Assembly (NCBI GenBank): GCA_025351825.1
Contig: JANXVE010000121.1
Coordinates: forward strand, 38,453 to 102,452
Reading direction: 5' to 3'
DNA from: Chamaesiphon sp. 341R_metabat_111
GTDB lineage: Bacteria; Cyanobacteriota; Cyanobacteriia; Cyanobacteriales; Chamaesiphonaceae
Length of the DNA: 64,000 nt
Shown: positions 9,549-18,555 of the stretch, piece by piece
Position numbering within the stretch: the first letter of the stretch is position 1
How the letters are laid out: each line of letters starts with the position of its first letter
The notes under the pieces: generated by a model
Told to the model about the DNA's origin: nothing
Seen by the model: only the letters and a program-made list of their open reading frames with translations
Database searches by the model: none
Translations under genes and position numbers: made by a program

Positions 9549-10010
9549 CTAATGGTGGCTATAAGCACCACCTTGCGGACAGAAGGGAGCTACTTGTTCG
9601 ACAACCTGCAAACCCAGTTGTGTCAGCATTCCTAACAAGACAGAATCGGGAGCCAATCGGAGATAGGTGGGCGTGATTTCGAGGCTGACGTGACGATTGC
9701 CCAGATGATAAGCCGCACGTAGTAAATTAATGGAATCATCGCTAGTAACTGTCAAAACTGGCTCGGGTTTGGCAGCAATTTTTACGAGGACATCATCCGC
9801 CGTTGAGGATAGTAGATCTCCCTCTTGAAGGGCTGTGCCGCGCGGTAGTTGTAGATAAATAGGAGTTCCATCATCAGTGACGAAATGATGACGGCTACGG
9901 GTGCGTTCGTCGGCTGTGAGAGACAGAACTAGTGGTGAGGCTGAATGATGATGGTGATGCAACCTGTGAGTAAGTACAATTGCTGTTGGAGCGGATGAGT
10001 CGTTGGACAT
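9549..10010 (-). CDS. ureE: urease accessory protein UreE
   Basis: Nickel metallochaperone that supplies Ni(II) for urease maturation. The conserved GNRHVSLEI motif (about residue 103) carries the central metal-binding histidine. The protein is 153 residues and ends GGAYSHH. Unusually, it also has a five-histidine run (RLHHHHHSAS) close to the N terminus. It is followed by ureF, fitting an ureEF transcription unit. Confidence 0.93.
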   Translation of the reverse strand: MSNDSSAPTAIVLTHRLHHHHHSASPLVLSLTADERTRSRHHFVTDDGTPIYLQLPRGTALQEGDLLSSTADDVLVKIAAKPEPVLTVTSDDSINLLRAAYHLGNRHVSLEITPTYLRLAPDSVLLGMLTQLGLQVVEQVAPFCPQGGAYSHH

Positions 10011-10111
10011 GGTAGACTTGGCTTCACTAAACGATCGTCAACACTATATTTTTATTTAGATTGACGCACTTTGGCAGAGTCAACGCTGTGCGAACGCGAA
10101 AATACCCTCAG

Positions 10112-10576
10112 TCACTGGTTCATGAGATCGCGTACTCGGTTTTGAAGTTGAGGATTGGCTCGAACCGACTGCGTGATTTGATTGAATTTTTCGATGCTCA
10201 GTCCGCGACTAGAGGCAATAGTCTCGCACTTATTGCAGTAATTAATAAACAGGGATTTTGCCTCAGGATTCAATCCTTCCATTGTACCTGGCTGGTTGCA
10301 AACGAGGTTCGGTAGTGTACCACCAGTACTCGCGCGAACTTGCGCCAGTGCTGACTGCCGAATTGGTTCAATTCCCATCAATACAGTGGCATAATTACGG
10401 AGATCTGCATCACTAAATTCATCCGCTCGTGCTGCACTGCTAAAAAGCAAGTTAGGCTGTGATGCGGTAAAGTCTGGTACCACCCCAATTAGGATACCAG
10501 AAATACCAGTAAGGATCCCTAGTAGTAGCGGGCGAGATAATCGGCGAAAAGTGTTTGGAATTTGTGGAGTTGTCAT
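10112..10576 (-). CDS. DUF4168-type exported protein
   Basis: Function unknown. The 154 residues start with a basic segment and a hydrophobic stretch (LLLGILTGISGILIGV, about residues 17-32), followed by an SSAARADEF-like cleavage region, so export to the periplasm or thylakoid lumen is likely. The mature part has two amphipathic helical segments (DADLRNYATVLMGIEPIR and LSIEKFNQITQSVRANPQL) that fit the DUF4168 family. It also carries the cysteine pair CNKC, which could bind metal or form a disulfide. The domain name is given by resemblance only. Confidence 0.7.
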   Translation of the reverse strand: MTTPQIPNTFRRLSRPLLLGILTGISGILIGVVPDFTASQPNLLFSSAARADEFSDADLRNYATVLMGIEPIRQSALAQVRASTGGTLPNLVCNQPGTMEGLNPEAKSLFINYCNKCETIASSRGLSIEKFNQITQSVRANPQLQNRVRDLMNQ

Positions 10577-10735
10577 ATGACTGGGGGCGAAGTCAATTCA
10601 GCAGACTTGTTTGTGTGAGTTACAGTCTATTTGAAGTATTCGATCGCTGATAAGTTCCTGAATCTCAGGTGATTCGGCTTTCTGTTTTAGGCTTTGAGCT
10701 TTAGACTATTGTTAGAAATTTCTTACCCCTAAAAC

Positions 10736-10759
10736 AATAGCCCGCTAGTGCAGGCTATT
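10736..10759 (-). terminator. terminator after rpsF
   Basis: Read on the minus strand, AATAGCC pairs with GGCTATT around a 10-base loop and is followed by GTTTTAGGGG. It lies 31 bases beyond the rpsF stop. Confidence 0.65.
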
Positions 10760-10790
10760 TTCTTAAGAAATAATAAATCCTAATCGAAGA

Positions 10791-11144
10791 TTATGCAGCA
10801 CCTTCACTTTCAGCAAGTGCGGCGGCAGCAGCGGCTGCTTTAGCTGCTTTTTTAGGTGGATCTAGTTTGAGGCTCAAGTAGCGAATCACATCTTCGCTGA
10901 GACGCATTGCTCGCTCTAGTGGGGCAATTTCTTTGCCGGAACCAGTAAAGTTAACCTGAACGTAGATGCCGTCGCGGTTCTTGCCAATAAGGTACGCAAG
11001 GCGGCGTTTGCCACGCTGTTGAATTTCAATATCGGTAGCACCATTGGTTTCGATGATCCCTTTGTATCGCTCGATCGATTCGGTTGCCTGATCGTCTGAC
11101 AAGTCAGGACGCAGGATGTACATGATTTCGTATTTATCGCTCAT
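10791..11144 (-). CDS. rpsF: 30S ribosomal protein S6
   Basis: Binds 16S rRNA together with S18 in the platform of the small subunit. The N-terminal [35 protein letters not shown] and the helix [19 protein letters not shown] are family signatures. The C terminus carries an alanine/lysine-rich extension ([18 protein letters not shown]), common in cyanobacterial S6. It stands alone, without rpsR or ssb beside it, and has its own terminator downstream. An AGGAGA ribosome-binding site precedes the ATG. Confidence 0.97.
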   Translation of the reverse strand: MSDKYEIMYILRPDLSDDQATESIERYKGIIETNGATDIEIQQRGKRRLAYLIGKNRDGIYVQVNFTGSGKEIAPLERAMRLSEDVIRYLSLKLDPPKKAAKAAAAAAALAESEGAA

Positions 11145-12022
11145 AGATTCTCCTTATGGACATAGTGGCTTCGGCTCAATTCACATGTGTGACGTGCAGA
11201 AGCAAGGACTCATCATCATATCAGCAATTAGGGCTGTTCGATCGCTTATTTGGCGAGGTTTTGGTTTTAAGGTAAGATCGCTCACCGCTGTAGAGTCAGG
11301 ATCGGCTAAACCATTTGGGATGATGATTGTCTTGCTGCTCAATGTAGGAGATCGCCCACCAGCTACAAGTAGTAAAACTCAACAATAAACAAGTAGACAG
11401 CAGATAAGCACTACAGATAGCACGGACGATATCGGCGGCAGGAATGGAATCGAACATTGTTCCTTCAGCTCAAGGCTGTTGAAGTTGTTTAAGAATTACT
11501 CTTGACAAACAATTCTGCTATTTAATCCGAGCAGTCGGCGGTGTTTTCCGGCACATTACCAAAAAAGTTTTGTGCTGTCGTCACTAGACCCCGCAAAGGT
11601 AAATAGACTAATGCTAATTACGCTGACGATTACCAGATCGATCTGGTTTCACGGCATGGGTGTAGCTTAATCATTGTGATCGAGCGGGTAAATTAACTCC
11701 CAATCGGCATCGATCTAGATCTATTGTACCCGCATTGATTAAGAAATGTTTAAGAAAAATTGACGATCGCCAAAGATTGTTTGTATTTCTGAGTGTGGGG
11801 CTGAAACAATGAGTTTTGCTAACATTCACAATACACGGTATCTCGATCGAGCCTGCAAAGACACCCAATCACTCAATCGCGATACACTTATTGACATTTT
11901 TAACTGTGTAACTAGGCTTTGGGTGTTAGAGATTAGGCTTTGGGGAATTAGAGATTGAGAAGTTTACGTTCAGCTAAGAGTTGAGGAGCGGAATCGAGCA
12001 GCCAAAGCCTAACGCCTAATTC
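11145..12022. other. 878-base region without a recognised gene
   Basis: This is the longest gap in the window. I find no convincing coding frame. The left part (11145-11500) includes the rpsF promoter region. The right end (about 11912-12030) is built from short repeats of the TAGGCTTTGGG / CCAAAGCCTAA type in both orientations. Similar strings recur near 22380-22480 and 49150. A T-loop-like string near 11445-11465 on the minus strand did not extend to a tRNA. Confidence 0.6.
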
Positions 12023-12730
12023 CTAAAGCCGATTCAGTCCCCACCAAGGAGTTTGAGGTGAATTGTGATGTTCGTAGTGATAGCCAAAATGATAACAGGT
12101 AATTAGTGACCAGAAAGTAGACCTGTCGATCGTTGTGGCGCGATGTAGATTGGTATAGCCGCCTGGTGGTTCACGATGGGGGAGAAATGTCCCAAAATAA
12201 AATAGTTGAAGCGAACTTAACAGGGATGGAACGATCCAGAATAGGAAGATATTGATAATAGAAAAGTGGCAAATCGTGACATAAATGCCGAACATCACAA
12301 CTAAATTTAGCAGTTGCCGCCAACTGAGATGTTCGCAGACGAAATGGCCATACCATCCCCAAAAATGAGCTGTCTTACCGTCATGAAAATCGGGATCTCG
12401 GTCGCTAGCCGGATACTGATGATGTAACTGATGTTTGGCTAAAAGCTGTGAGTAGTCAAATCCAGCGTACAACCATAAGCAGATTTGTCCGATCGATTTG
12501 TTTAGCTGTGAGTCACGGTGAATACTACCATGCATTCCATCGTGAGCAGTAATAAATAATCCGGTATATGTCCAAGTTTGCCAGCCAACTAAACAAAGTA
12601 ACCAGATCGGCTGGATGGTTCCAACTGAAATTCGATCGCAGTTCCACAGACTAATTGCCCAGATTCCCACGATCGTCATTGCTATTTGTAACGATAAGGA
12701 GTTCGTGAGTTCTCGCAATTTAGCAAACAT
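12023..12730 (-). CDS. crtW: beta-carotene ketolase, CrtW type
   Basis: Membrane di-iron oxygenase predicted to add 4-keto groups to beta-carotene, giving echinenone and canthaxanthin. Of the histidine motifs, HDGMH is at residues 63-67, HQLHH at 100-104, DPDFH follows, and FGYHYEHHN is close to the C terminus. Several hydrophobic segments span the protein. The 235 residues are typical of CrtW. It is divergently arranged with ocp, 189 bases away; OCP needs a keto-carotenoid as ligand, so the pairing makes metabolic sense. A general fatty acid desaturase is the alternative, but motif spacing and context favour the ketolase. Confidence 0.88.
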   Translation of the reverse strand: MFAKLRELTNSLSLQIAMTIVGIWAISLWNCDRISVGTIQPIWLLCLVGWQTWTYTGLFITAHDGMHGSIHRDSQLNKSIGQICLWLYAGFDYSQLLAKHQLHHQYPASDRDPDFHDGKTAHFWGWYGHFVCEHLSWRQLLNLVVMFGIYVTICHFSIINIFLFWIVPSLLSSLQLFYFGTFLPHREPPGGYTNLHRATTIDRSTFWSLITCYHFGYHYEHHNSPQTPWWGLNRL

Positions 12731-12919
12731 TAATTAAGTATCCTTTGCAAAAAGCATAACTCGAATAGTATAAAAAATAATGAACACTCTCACAAACGAT
12801 CTTTATTGAAATAGCTTGCTTTTTGGATCGCAATCGTTTTAATATCGTAACAAGACAGTAAAGTTTTGTAAACAAAATCTGATAAATATCTGTTTATCCT
12901 ATAAAGGTCATAAGTACTT
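12731..12919. promoter_or_regulatory. divergent crtW/ocp intergenic region
   Basis: The 189 bases must hold promoters for both genes. The region is AT-rich, with TATAAAGG shortly before ocp and TATAAAAAAT near 12769. I cannot assign precise -35 and -10 elements or an operator by eye. Confidence 0.5.
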
Positions 12920-13879
12920 ATGTCTATTTCACTCAAGTCTGCTCAATCAATCTTTTCCAATACCTTAATCGCTGATGCAGTGCCTGCTGTTACCGCAGCC
13001 TTTGACCAACTCAGCGTCGAAGATCAACTGGCTTTACTTTGGTATGCTTACACCGAGATGGGTGTAACGATTACCCCTGCGGCTACAGGTTCCGCTAGTA
13101 TGGCTCTCGCACAACCCTTGCTCGACCAAATCAAAGCAATGCAACCTGCGGATCAAACCCAGGTGATGACTGATTTTGCCATGCATACAGATACTCCGAT
13201 CTGTCGAGCGTACACGGCATTCCGCATGAATACCAAACTGGGTTTCTGGTACGAATTGGGTCAAATGATGAAGCAGGGTTTGGTAGCACCAATTCCACCT
13301 GCTTATGTAGCCTCTCCCGAAGCAACTGCATTGCTCGAAACTATCAAGCAGCTTGATGCCGGACAGCAGATCACTGTACTACGGAATACTGTAGTTAACA
13401 TGGGCTTCGATCCAGCACGCGGTCAAGACTATGACAAACGTGAAGCACCTTTGGTTACGCCTCGTGCCTTTGCAGATCGTTCTCGCGCCGCGATCGAAGG
13501 TGTAGACAACTACACTGTCTTGAGCTACATCGACAACATGAATGCTTTTGACTTTCAAGCCGCATCTGGACTATTCGCACCAGAAGGGGCACTTCAACCG
13601 CCATTTCAAGCTCCTGTCGTCGGTCCTGCGGCAATTCTCACTTACATGCGGGAAGAATGTGTGGGTCTAAAGATGTTACCAGAACGCGGCGTTGTCGAAT
13701 CGATCGAAGACGGCTATACCCAAGTAAAAGTGACCGGAAAAGTCCAAACACCTTGGTTCGGAGCTAGCGTCGGCATGAACATTGCTTGGCGGTTCCTGCT
13801 CGATCCCCAAGGTAAAATCTTCTTCGTCGCGATCGATCTGTTAGCTTCTCCGAAAGAATTGCTCAACCTCCGTCGCTAA
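12920..13879 (+). CDS. ocp: orange carotenoid protein
   Basis: Blue-light photoreceptor that binds a keto-carotenoid, attaches to phycobilisomes when activated and dissipates excess energy as heat. The N-terminal helical domain has W41, Y44, W110 and R155 at the canonical positions. The C-terminal NTF2-like domain has Y203, W290 and D306, each shifted by two relative to the well-studied Synechocystis protein (Y201, W288, D304) because the linker is two residues longer. The 319 residues are full length, so this is not an isolated HCP or CTDH. No FRP gene follows; the next gene is a DUF3493-like protein on the other strand. Confidence 0.97.
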   Translation: MSISLKSAQSIFSNTLIADAVPAVTAAFDQLSVEDQLALLWYAYTEMGVTITPAATGSASMALAQPLLDQIKAMQPADQTQVMTDFAMHTDTPICRAYTAFRMNTKLGFWYELGQMMKQGLVAPIPPAYVASPEATALLETIKQLDAGQQITVLRNTVVNMGFDPARGQDYDKREAPLVTPRAFADRSRAAIEGVDNYTVLSYIDNMNAFDFQAASGLFAPEGALQPPFQAPVVGPAAILTYMREECVGLKMLPERGVVESIEDGYTQVKVTGKVQTPWFGASVGMNIAWRFLLDPQGKIFFVAIDLLASPKELLNLRR

Positions 13880-13886
13880 TCAGCAC

Positions 13887-13921
13887 AAAAGGCTGAGTTT
13901 CTATTCAGAATCCGGCCTTTT
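13887..13921 (+). terminator. terminator after ocp
   Basis: AAAAGGC pairs with GCCTTTT, with an inner CTGA/TCAG stem, starting 8 bases after the ocp stop. The paired ends provide a T-run on either strand, so it may also serve the convergent gene. Confidence 0.65.
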
Positions 13922-13951
13922 GAGTTGATTCCAAGGATCGAATATTTAGAC

Positions 13952-14221
13952 CTAACTTTTCGCTCGATCGATTTTAAATAACCATGCCATCACCGCCACG
14001 ACAGCGATTTGAATTGCGAGATTGGGAATAGTTTTCTCCAAATCTCTACCAGCAAGCAGCTTGAAAAAGAATACTACGCCACCAATTGCCCCTGACAGGG
14101 CACAGCTTGCATACACAAACTGACGCAAGCCTCTAAATGGTGATTTTGCCTCAGCCTGGAGCCGAGTCCAAAGTTCGGGGTCGATCGAATCAGGTTTTGA
14201 TTTTGGTTTAATTTCTGCCAT
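13952..14221 (-). CDS. small two-helix membrane protein, DUF3493-like
   Basis: An 89-residue protein. Its soluble N terminus has the motif PELWTRLQAEAKSPFRGLRQ, followed by two hydrophobic segments (about residues 35-55 and 68-83) that probably span the thylakoid or plasma membrane. The SPFRGLRQFVYAS block resembles the DUF3493 family of cyanobacteria and chloroplasts; no biochemical function is known to me. It is convergent with ocp and starts about 45 bases from tRNA-Thr, which is divergent from it. Confidence 0.7.
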   Translation of the reverse strand: MAEIKPKSKPDSIDPELWTRLQAEAKSPFRGLRQFVYASCALSGAIGGVVFFFKLLAGRDLEKTIPNLAIQIAVVAVMAWLFKIDRAKS

Positions 14222-14239
14222 TTTGTCCGCAAGTCAACT

Positions 14240-14245
14240 TATAAT
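14240..14245 (+). promoter_or_regulatory. candidate -10 box of tRNA-Thr
   Basis: TATAAT occurs 22 bases before the first base of the tRNA, a suitable distance for a -10 element. No good -35 hexamer is visible at the expected spacing. Confidence 0.4.
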
Positions 14246-14267
14246 ATGGTCTGGATATCTCGATCGT

Positions 14268-14339
14268 GCCGACGTGGCTCAGTGGTAGAGTAGTTGATTC
14301 GTAATCAATTGGTCGCGAGTTCAAATCTCGCCGTCGGCT
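14268..14339 (+). tRNA. tRNA-Thr (anticodon CGU)
   Basis: A cloverleaf folds by hand. The acceptor GCCGACG pairs with CGTCGGC. The D-stem is GCTC/GAGT (last pair G-U), and the anticodon stem GTTGA/TCAAT holds the loop TTCGTAA, giving anticodon CGU. The T-arm is GCGAG TTCAAAT CTCGC. The discriminator base is T, and CCA is not encoded. It reads ACG codons. Confidence 0.96.
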
Positions 14340-14360
14340 TAGTCTTACACCGCAAAGATT

Positions 14361-15074
14361 TCAGGTTTCTGAACTTTGAGAAAATAGCCCCAACAGCGGT
14401 CCAAGTACCGCCCCAAACACGAAGCCGCCTGCATGTGCCCAATAAGCAACACCACCGCCCTCCATCCCCACATTAGTGCGAGGTGCGAGAGTTGCAAAGC
14501 TGTATAGAGCTTGCTGTAAAAACCAAATTCCCAGATAGAAATAAGCTGGAATTTTAGTTACGAATGGAAAGATGCCGATCGGAATCACCGTCTTAACACT
14601 GACATTGGGAAAGCGAATGATGTAGGCTCCCATCACGCCTGCGATCGCTCCACTAGCCCCAAGGGAGGGAATAGCTGAAGTTTGACTGAAGAACCACTGG
14701 GTTAAACCTGCAAGTACGCCACAGGCTAAATAGAATAATAAAAATTTAACATGTCCTAGCTGGTCTTCGACATTGTTACCAAAAATCCACAGAAACAGCA
14801 TATTTCCAGCGACGTGGGCGAAACCACCATGGAGAAATTGAGAACTAATAAACGTCAATATTTCTGGTGGTTCTACAGGTAAAATCGGTGCGGGATTTCC
14901 GGCGATCGCACCTGTAACCTGAGCGGGGACTATTGCCCATTGGTAGAAGAAATTTGTTAATCCTGCTTCAGGCAAGGTTAATTCGTAGATAAAGATTAAG
15001 ACATTGAGGACAATTAGCCCATAGGTGACATAGGGTGTAATTCGGGTGGGATTGTCATCAGCGATGGGAAACAT
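14361..15074 (-). CDS. rhomboid family intramembrane serine protease
   Basis: Polytopic membrane protein predicted to cleave transmembrane substrates within the bilayer. The catalytic serine is in GASGAIAGVMGAY and the histidine in YWAHAGGFVFGAVLG. The HGGFAHVAGNMLFLWIFG helix supplies the conserved HxxxN motif. The 237 residues have at least six hydrophobic segments. It is preceded on the minus strand by a tract of TGATAGTTAATAATTGATAG-type repeats. Its substrates are unknown. Confidence 0.9.
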   Translation of the reverse strand: MFPIADDNPTRITPYVTYGLIVLNVLIFIYELTLPEAGLTNFFYQWAIVPAQVTGAIAGNPAPILPVEPPEILTFISSQFLHGGFAHVAGNMLFLWIFGNNVEDQLGHVKFLLFYLACGVLAGLTQWFFSQTSAIPSLGASGAIAGVMGAYIIRFPNVSVKTVIPIGIFPFVTKIPAYFYLGIWFLQQALYSFATLAPRTNVGMEGGGVAYWAHAGGFVFGAVLGPLLGLFSQSSET

Positions 15075-15198
15075 AATTAAATGAGTTGATAGTTAATAAT
15101 TGATAGTTGATAGCAGATTAGAAATTAGCGCAGATCTTAAGACGCTTGTTAATGCAAGGTGCGATTCCACAGCCAATAATTAAATACTATCAACTGAT

Positions 15199-16683
15199 TT
15201 AATCGTCATCATCTGCATCGCTGCCTTCACTCTCGGCTGGCAGTGCCGCTACGATCGCATCAATTACCCGCGCTACCTGAATAATCTCCATCCCCACATC
15301 AGGGAAAATTTGGTGTCCTTTGGGGACAATCGCGCGTTTAAAGCCTAGTTTTGCCGCCTCTTTTAAGCGTAATTCTAGTTGGGATACTTGGCGTACCTGT
15401 CCACCTAAGCCAACTTCACCGATGAGAATCGTGAATGGAGCTACAACTCGATCGCGAAAACTGGCAACGATCGCGATCGCAATGCCTAGATCTACAGCAG
15501 GTTCTGAGACATTTAGTCCACCTGCGGAAGCTACATAAGCATCTAATTTTGAGAGGGGAATCCCGACTCGTTTTTCTAGTACTGCCAGAATTTGAGTTAA
15601 CCGATTTTGATCTATCCCTGTTCCTGCCCGTCTGGGCGATGGATAGCTAGTCGGACTCACCAATGCCTGTAGCTCAACCACAATCGGTCGAGTCCCCTCA
15701 CAAGCGACGACAATTGATGAACCTGGAGCCATGCCCTGGCGATCGCCCAGGAACAGCTCAGACGGGTTGTCAACCTCTCTTAATCCCCGATCGACCATCT
15801 CGAACACTCCCACCTCATGAGTGGCTCCAAAGCGATTCTTGGTCGATCTCAGCAGACGATGGGAGGCAAACCTGTCGCCTTCAAAATATAGGACGGTATC
15901 GACTAAATGCTCTAAAACTTTTGGCCCCGCGATCGCCCCTTCTTTGGTAACATGTCCGACAATCAAGAGGGTGATATCTTCTCGTTTCGCCACCTTCATC
16001 AGAGCTGCTGTACATTCTCGCACCTGAGCCACCGAACCCGCTGCGGATGTTAGCGCGGGAAAATAGACGGTTTGGATACTATCAATGACGGCAACATGGG
16101 GTCTGAGTGATTCCAATTCCCGCAGAATTTCCTCTAGATCTGTCTCAGCTTGGACATATAGATTTGCTCCATCCGCCACCGTTAATGGTGGGGTAGACTT
16201 AGATGCTTCGATTTCTTCGCTATCTAGTTCGCCCTTCGTACCTTCTACTCCCAAGCGAGAAGCCCTGAGCTTGACTTGCTTACCAGATTCCTCTCCACAG
16301 ACGTAAAGCACTCGATAGTGCTTGGACATCAGATTGGCGGTTTGGAGCAGGAGGGTGGATTTGCCAATGCCTGGATCGCCACCAATTAGCACTAGGGAAC
16401 CAGGGACGATGCCCCCGCCCAAAACTCGATCGAGTTCCGCAAAACCGGAGCACCAGCGTTCTTCTTCTCCATCGACAATTTGGGGGAAAGTTAGGGCAGC
16501 TAGAGGATGGGGAGCTTCATTCGATCGACTACCAGTATTATTTCCCAGCCCTCTCGATGCAGAGGGCGGAGCTTGTTCGATCAGTGAGCCATAAGTATTA
16601 CAGATCGGGCATTTCCCATACCATTGCGGCGATGTCGATCCGCATTCATTGCAAACATAGGACGTGCGCGGCTGTTTTGCCAT
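15199..16683 (-). CDS. radA: DNA repair protein RadA
   Basis: RecA-like ATPase that promotes branch migration during recombinational repair. A C4 zinc finger lies at C11, C14, C25 and C28. The Walker A motif is GGDPGIGKSTLL, and the RadA-specific KNRFG motif follows in the core (STKNRFGATHEVG). The C-terminal Lon-like domain includes DAYVASAGGLNVSEPAVDL. The 494 residues are complete, ending in an acidic tail (SEGSDADDDD). It is divergent from rpaB across a 260-base gap. Confidence 0.96.
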   Translation of the reverse strand: MAKQPRTSYVCNECGSTSPQWYGKCPICNTYGSLIEQAPPSASRGLGNNTGSRSNEAPHPLAALTFPQIVDGEEERWCSGFAELDRVLGGGIVPGSLVLIGGDPGIGKSTLLLQTANLMSKHYRVLYVCGEESGKQVKLRASRLGVEGTKGELDSEEIEASKSTPPLTVADGANLYVQAETDLEEILRELESLRPHVAVIDSIQTVYFPALTSAAGSVAQVRECTAALMKVAKREDITLLIVGHVTKEGAIAGPKVLEHLVDTVLYFEGDRFASHRLLRSTKNRFGATHEVGVFEMVDRGLREVDNPSELFLGDRQGMAPGSSIVVACEGTRPIVVELQALVSPTSYPSPRRAGTGIDQNRLTQILAVLEKRVGIPLSKLDAYVASAGGLNVSEPAVDLGIAIAIVASFRDRVVAPFTILIGEVGLGGQVRQVSQLELRLKEAAKLGFKRAIVPKGHQIFPDVGMEIIQVARVIDAIVAALPAESEGSDADDDD

Positions 16684-16951
16684 TTTTAATTAGGGATTAG
16701 GCTTGAGGGAGATTTCTAAAATGTAGATGCATAAACTCTATTCTCATAGCAACTTACCTGTGGTAGCAGGGATTGAATGGGATTAGTAGTTAAGAAATGT
16801 TAATGGTGTTGCAGCGACGAATGAAGCAATTCTGATTTCTGAAGCGGTTTGAATGCACCAATTTAGTTAAGATCGATGATAATCTTAATTATAGAATGTT
16901 AAAACTTAACGTTAAAAAAATTACCACTATACGATAGGAGCTTTGATAAGC

Positions 16952-17680
16952 TTGGAAAATCATAAGGAAACTATTCTAGTCGTTGATGATGAGGCTAGCA
17001 TCCGTCGCATTTTGGAAACCCGCCTTTCAATGATTGGCTACGACGTAGTTACGGCGGCAGACGGGGAAGAAGCCCTAGAAATATTTAGAGAAACTTGCCC
17101 AGATCTAGTCGTTCTGGATGTGATGATGCCCAAGCTCGATGGCTATGGTGTATGTCAGGAGCTACGCAAGGAGTCAGATGTCCCGATCATTATGCTGACG
17201 GCATTGGGTGATGTTGCCGATCGAATTACAGGGCTAGAATTGGGTGCCGATGACTATGTAGTCAAACCCTTTTCGCCAAAGGAATTGGAAGCGCGGATTC
17301 GTTCGGTGCTGCGGCGAGTTGATAAAAATGGCCTAAATGGAATCCCTAGTTCTGGGGTAATCCAGATTGCGACGATTAGGATCGATACCAATAAACGCCA
17401 AGTTTATAAGGGTGACGAGCGAATTCGCCTCACGGGGATGGAGTTCAGTTTACTGGAATTGTTGGTGAGTCGATCGGGTGAAGCTTTTTCGCGATCGGAA
17501 ATTCTCCAAGAAGTTTGGGGTTATACTCCCGAACGGCATGTGGATACTAGAGTTGTAGATGTCCACATCTCACGGCTACGAGCTAAATTAGAAGAAGATC
17601 CCAGTAATCCAGAGCTGATTCTGACTGCCAGAGGTACTGGCTATCTGTTTCAGCGCATTATCGAGCCTGATGAATTGTAG
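16952..17680 (+). CDS. rpaB: response regulator RpaB (OmpR family, Ycf27)
   Basis: Essential cyanobacterial transcription factor that controls high-light-responsive and photosystem genes, working with the kinase NblS/Hik33. The receiver domain has D56 as phosphoacceptor and K105; a winged-helix DNA-binding domain follows from about residue 140. I choose the TTG at 16952, giving MENHKETILVVDDEAS as in relatives, because the AGGAG site at 16936-16940 is 11 bases away. A TTG at 16943 is only two bases from it. No kinase gene is adjacent. The CCB-like gene follows 135 bases downstream. Confidence 0.94.
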   Translation: MENHKETILVVDDEASIRRILETRLSMIGYDVVTAADGEEALEIFRETCPDLVVLDVMMPKLDGYGVCQELRKESDVPIIMLTALGDVADRITGLELGADDYVVKPFSPKELEARIRSVLRRVDKNGLNGIPSSGVIQIATIRIDTNKRQVYKGDERIRLTGMEFSLLELLVSRSGEAFSRSEILQEVWGYTPERHVDTRVVDVHISRLRAKLEEDPSNPELILTARGTGYLFQRIIEPDEL

Positions 17681-17754
17681 AAATTAGGGATCGGGGATTA
17701 GTGGGTAGGGTAATTAAAAATAACCGTTATTCACTACCCACTATTCACTGTCTT

Positions 17755-17793
17755 GATTCGCTAAACCCTCGGGGAATCCGAGGAGCGCGAATC
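17755..17793 (+). repeat. hairpin-forming intergenic element after rpaB
   Basis: GATTCGC pairs with GCGAATC outside and CCTCGG with CCGAGG inside. It is flanked on both sides by CCACTATTCACT / CCATCCACCATCCACT repeats. No T-run follows, so it looks like a palindromic repeat or an attenuating structure rather than a terminator. Confidence 0.6.
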
Positions 17794-17815
17794 GCCATCC
17801 ACCATCCACTAATTT

Positions 17816-18478
17816 ATGACCAAAGACCCCAACCGGATTGTCCGACTTGTGCCTCTGGGCGCGGGTGGGATAGCCGGAACACTATTAATGATCAATCGGG
17901 TACTAACACCAGAATTGACGGACTCACAGGCTCGATCGGATGCTGTGGGTGTGGTTTTGACTGCGGTGTTGATCTTGACTGGACTGCTGTGGCAACAAGT
18001 CCAGCCCAGACAGTCCGATAGCGTCGTGTTAGAAGGAGAGCAGGGATTTGAACTGTCACCAGATTTGCCAGAAGCCCTGCAAACGGAGCTAGCCTGGGCA
18101 TCGCATCTACTGCTGACAAATACGGTGACTCGATCGATCCTAGTTTATTACCAGGGCAAAGTCCTGATGCGGCGCGGAACCCTGGCACCCAAAGCCGAAG
18201 TTACTCCAGGCGTAATTCTCGATCGAGTTTTAACCAAACAAAAAGCTATCTATCTAGTAGACACCAAAGTTTACCCTGGCAGAATTGAATTTGATTATTT
18301 ACCAGCCAACACTCAGGGGATAATTTGCCAGCCATTAGGTAGTCAGGGGGTCATGATTTTAGGGGCAAATACGCCGCGCAGCTATACCAAACAAGATGAA
18401 ATTTGGATCGAGGGGATTGCTGATAAATTGGCAAATAGTTTAGATTTGGCTTCTTCTATGCCCAAAATCATCGATTAG
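17816..18478 (+). CDS. cofactor assembly of complex C subunit B (CCB-like)
   Basis: Predicted membrane protein resembling CCB2/CCB4, which take part in covalent attachment of heme c(i) to cytochrome b6. The N terminus has two hydrophobic segments (about residues 12-28 and 43-60) and a soluble remainder. Features such as TELAWASHLLLTNTVTRSIL and GIICQPLGSQGVMILG match my recollection of the cyanobacterial homologues. The 220 residues appear complete. Same strand as rpaB. The assignment is by resemblance. Confidence 0.72.
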   Translation: MTKDPNRIVRLVPLGAGGIAGTLLMINRVLTPELTDSQARSDAVGVVLTAVLILTGLLWQQVQPRQSDSVVLEGEQGFELSPDLPEALQTELAWASHLLLTNTVTRSILVYYQGKVLMRRGTLAPKAEVTPGVILDRVLTKQKAIYLVDTKVYPGRIEFDYLPANTQGIICQPLGSQGVMILGANTPRSYTKQDEIWIEGIADKLANSLDLASSMPKIID

Positions 18479-18490
18479 TTAAACAATTTT

Positions 18491-18512
18491 TGCCTAAATA
18501 GTAATTTAGGCA
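18491..18512 (+). terminator. hairpin after the CCB-like gene
   Basis: TGCCTAAAT and ATTTAGGCA pair perfectly (9 bp) around AGTA, 12 bases after the stop. The following bases are GTTATT, a weak T-run. Confidence 0.55.
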
Positions 18513-18555
18513 GTTATTATGTGCATAATAAAACTAACATTAAACTAATTCGATC

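Noticed and set aside
11430..11510. A T-loop-like string (GTTCGATTCC) on the minus strand that suggested a tRNA
   Set aside because: No acceptor, D-arm or anticodon arm could be folded around it; treated as chance or a remnant too weak to call.
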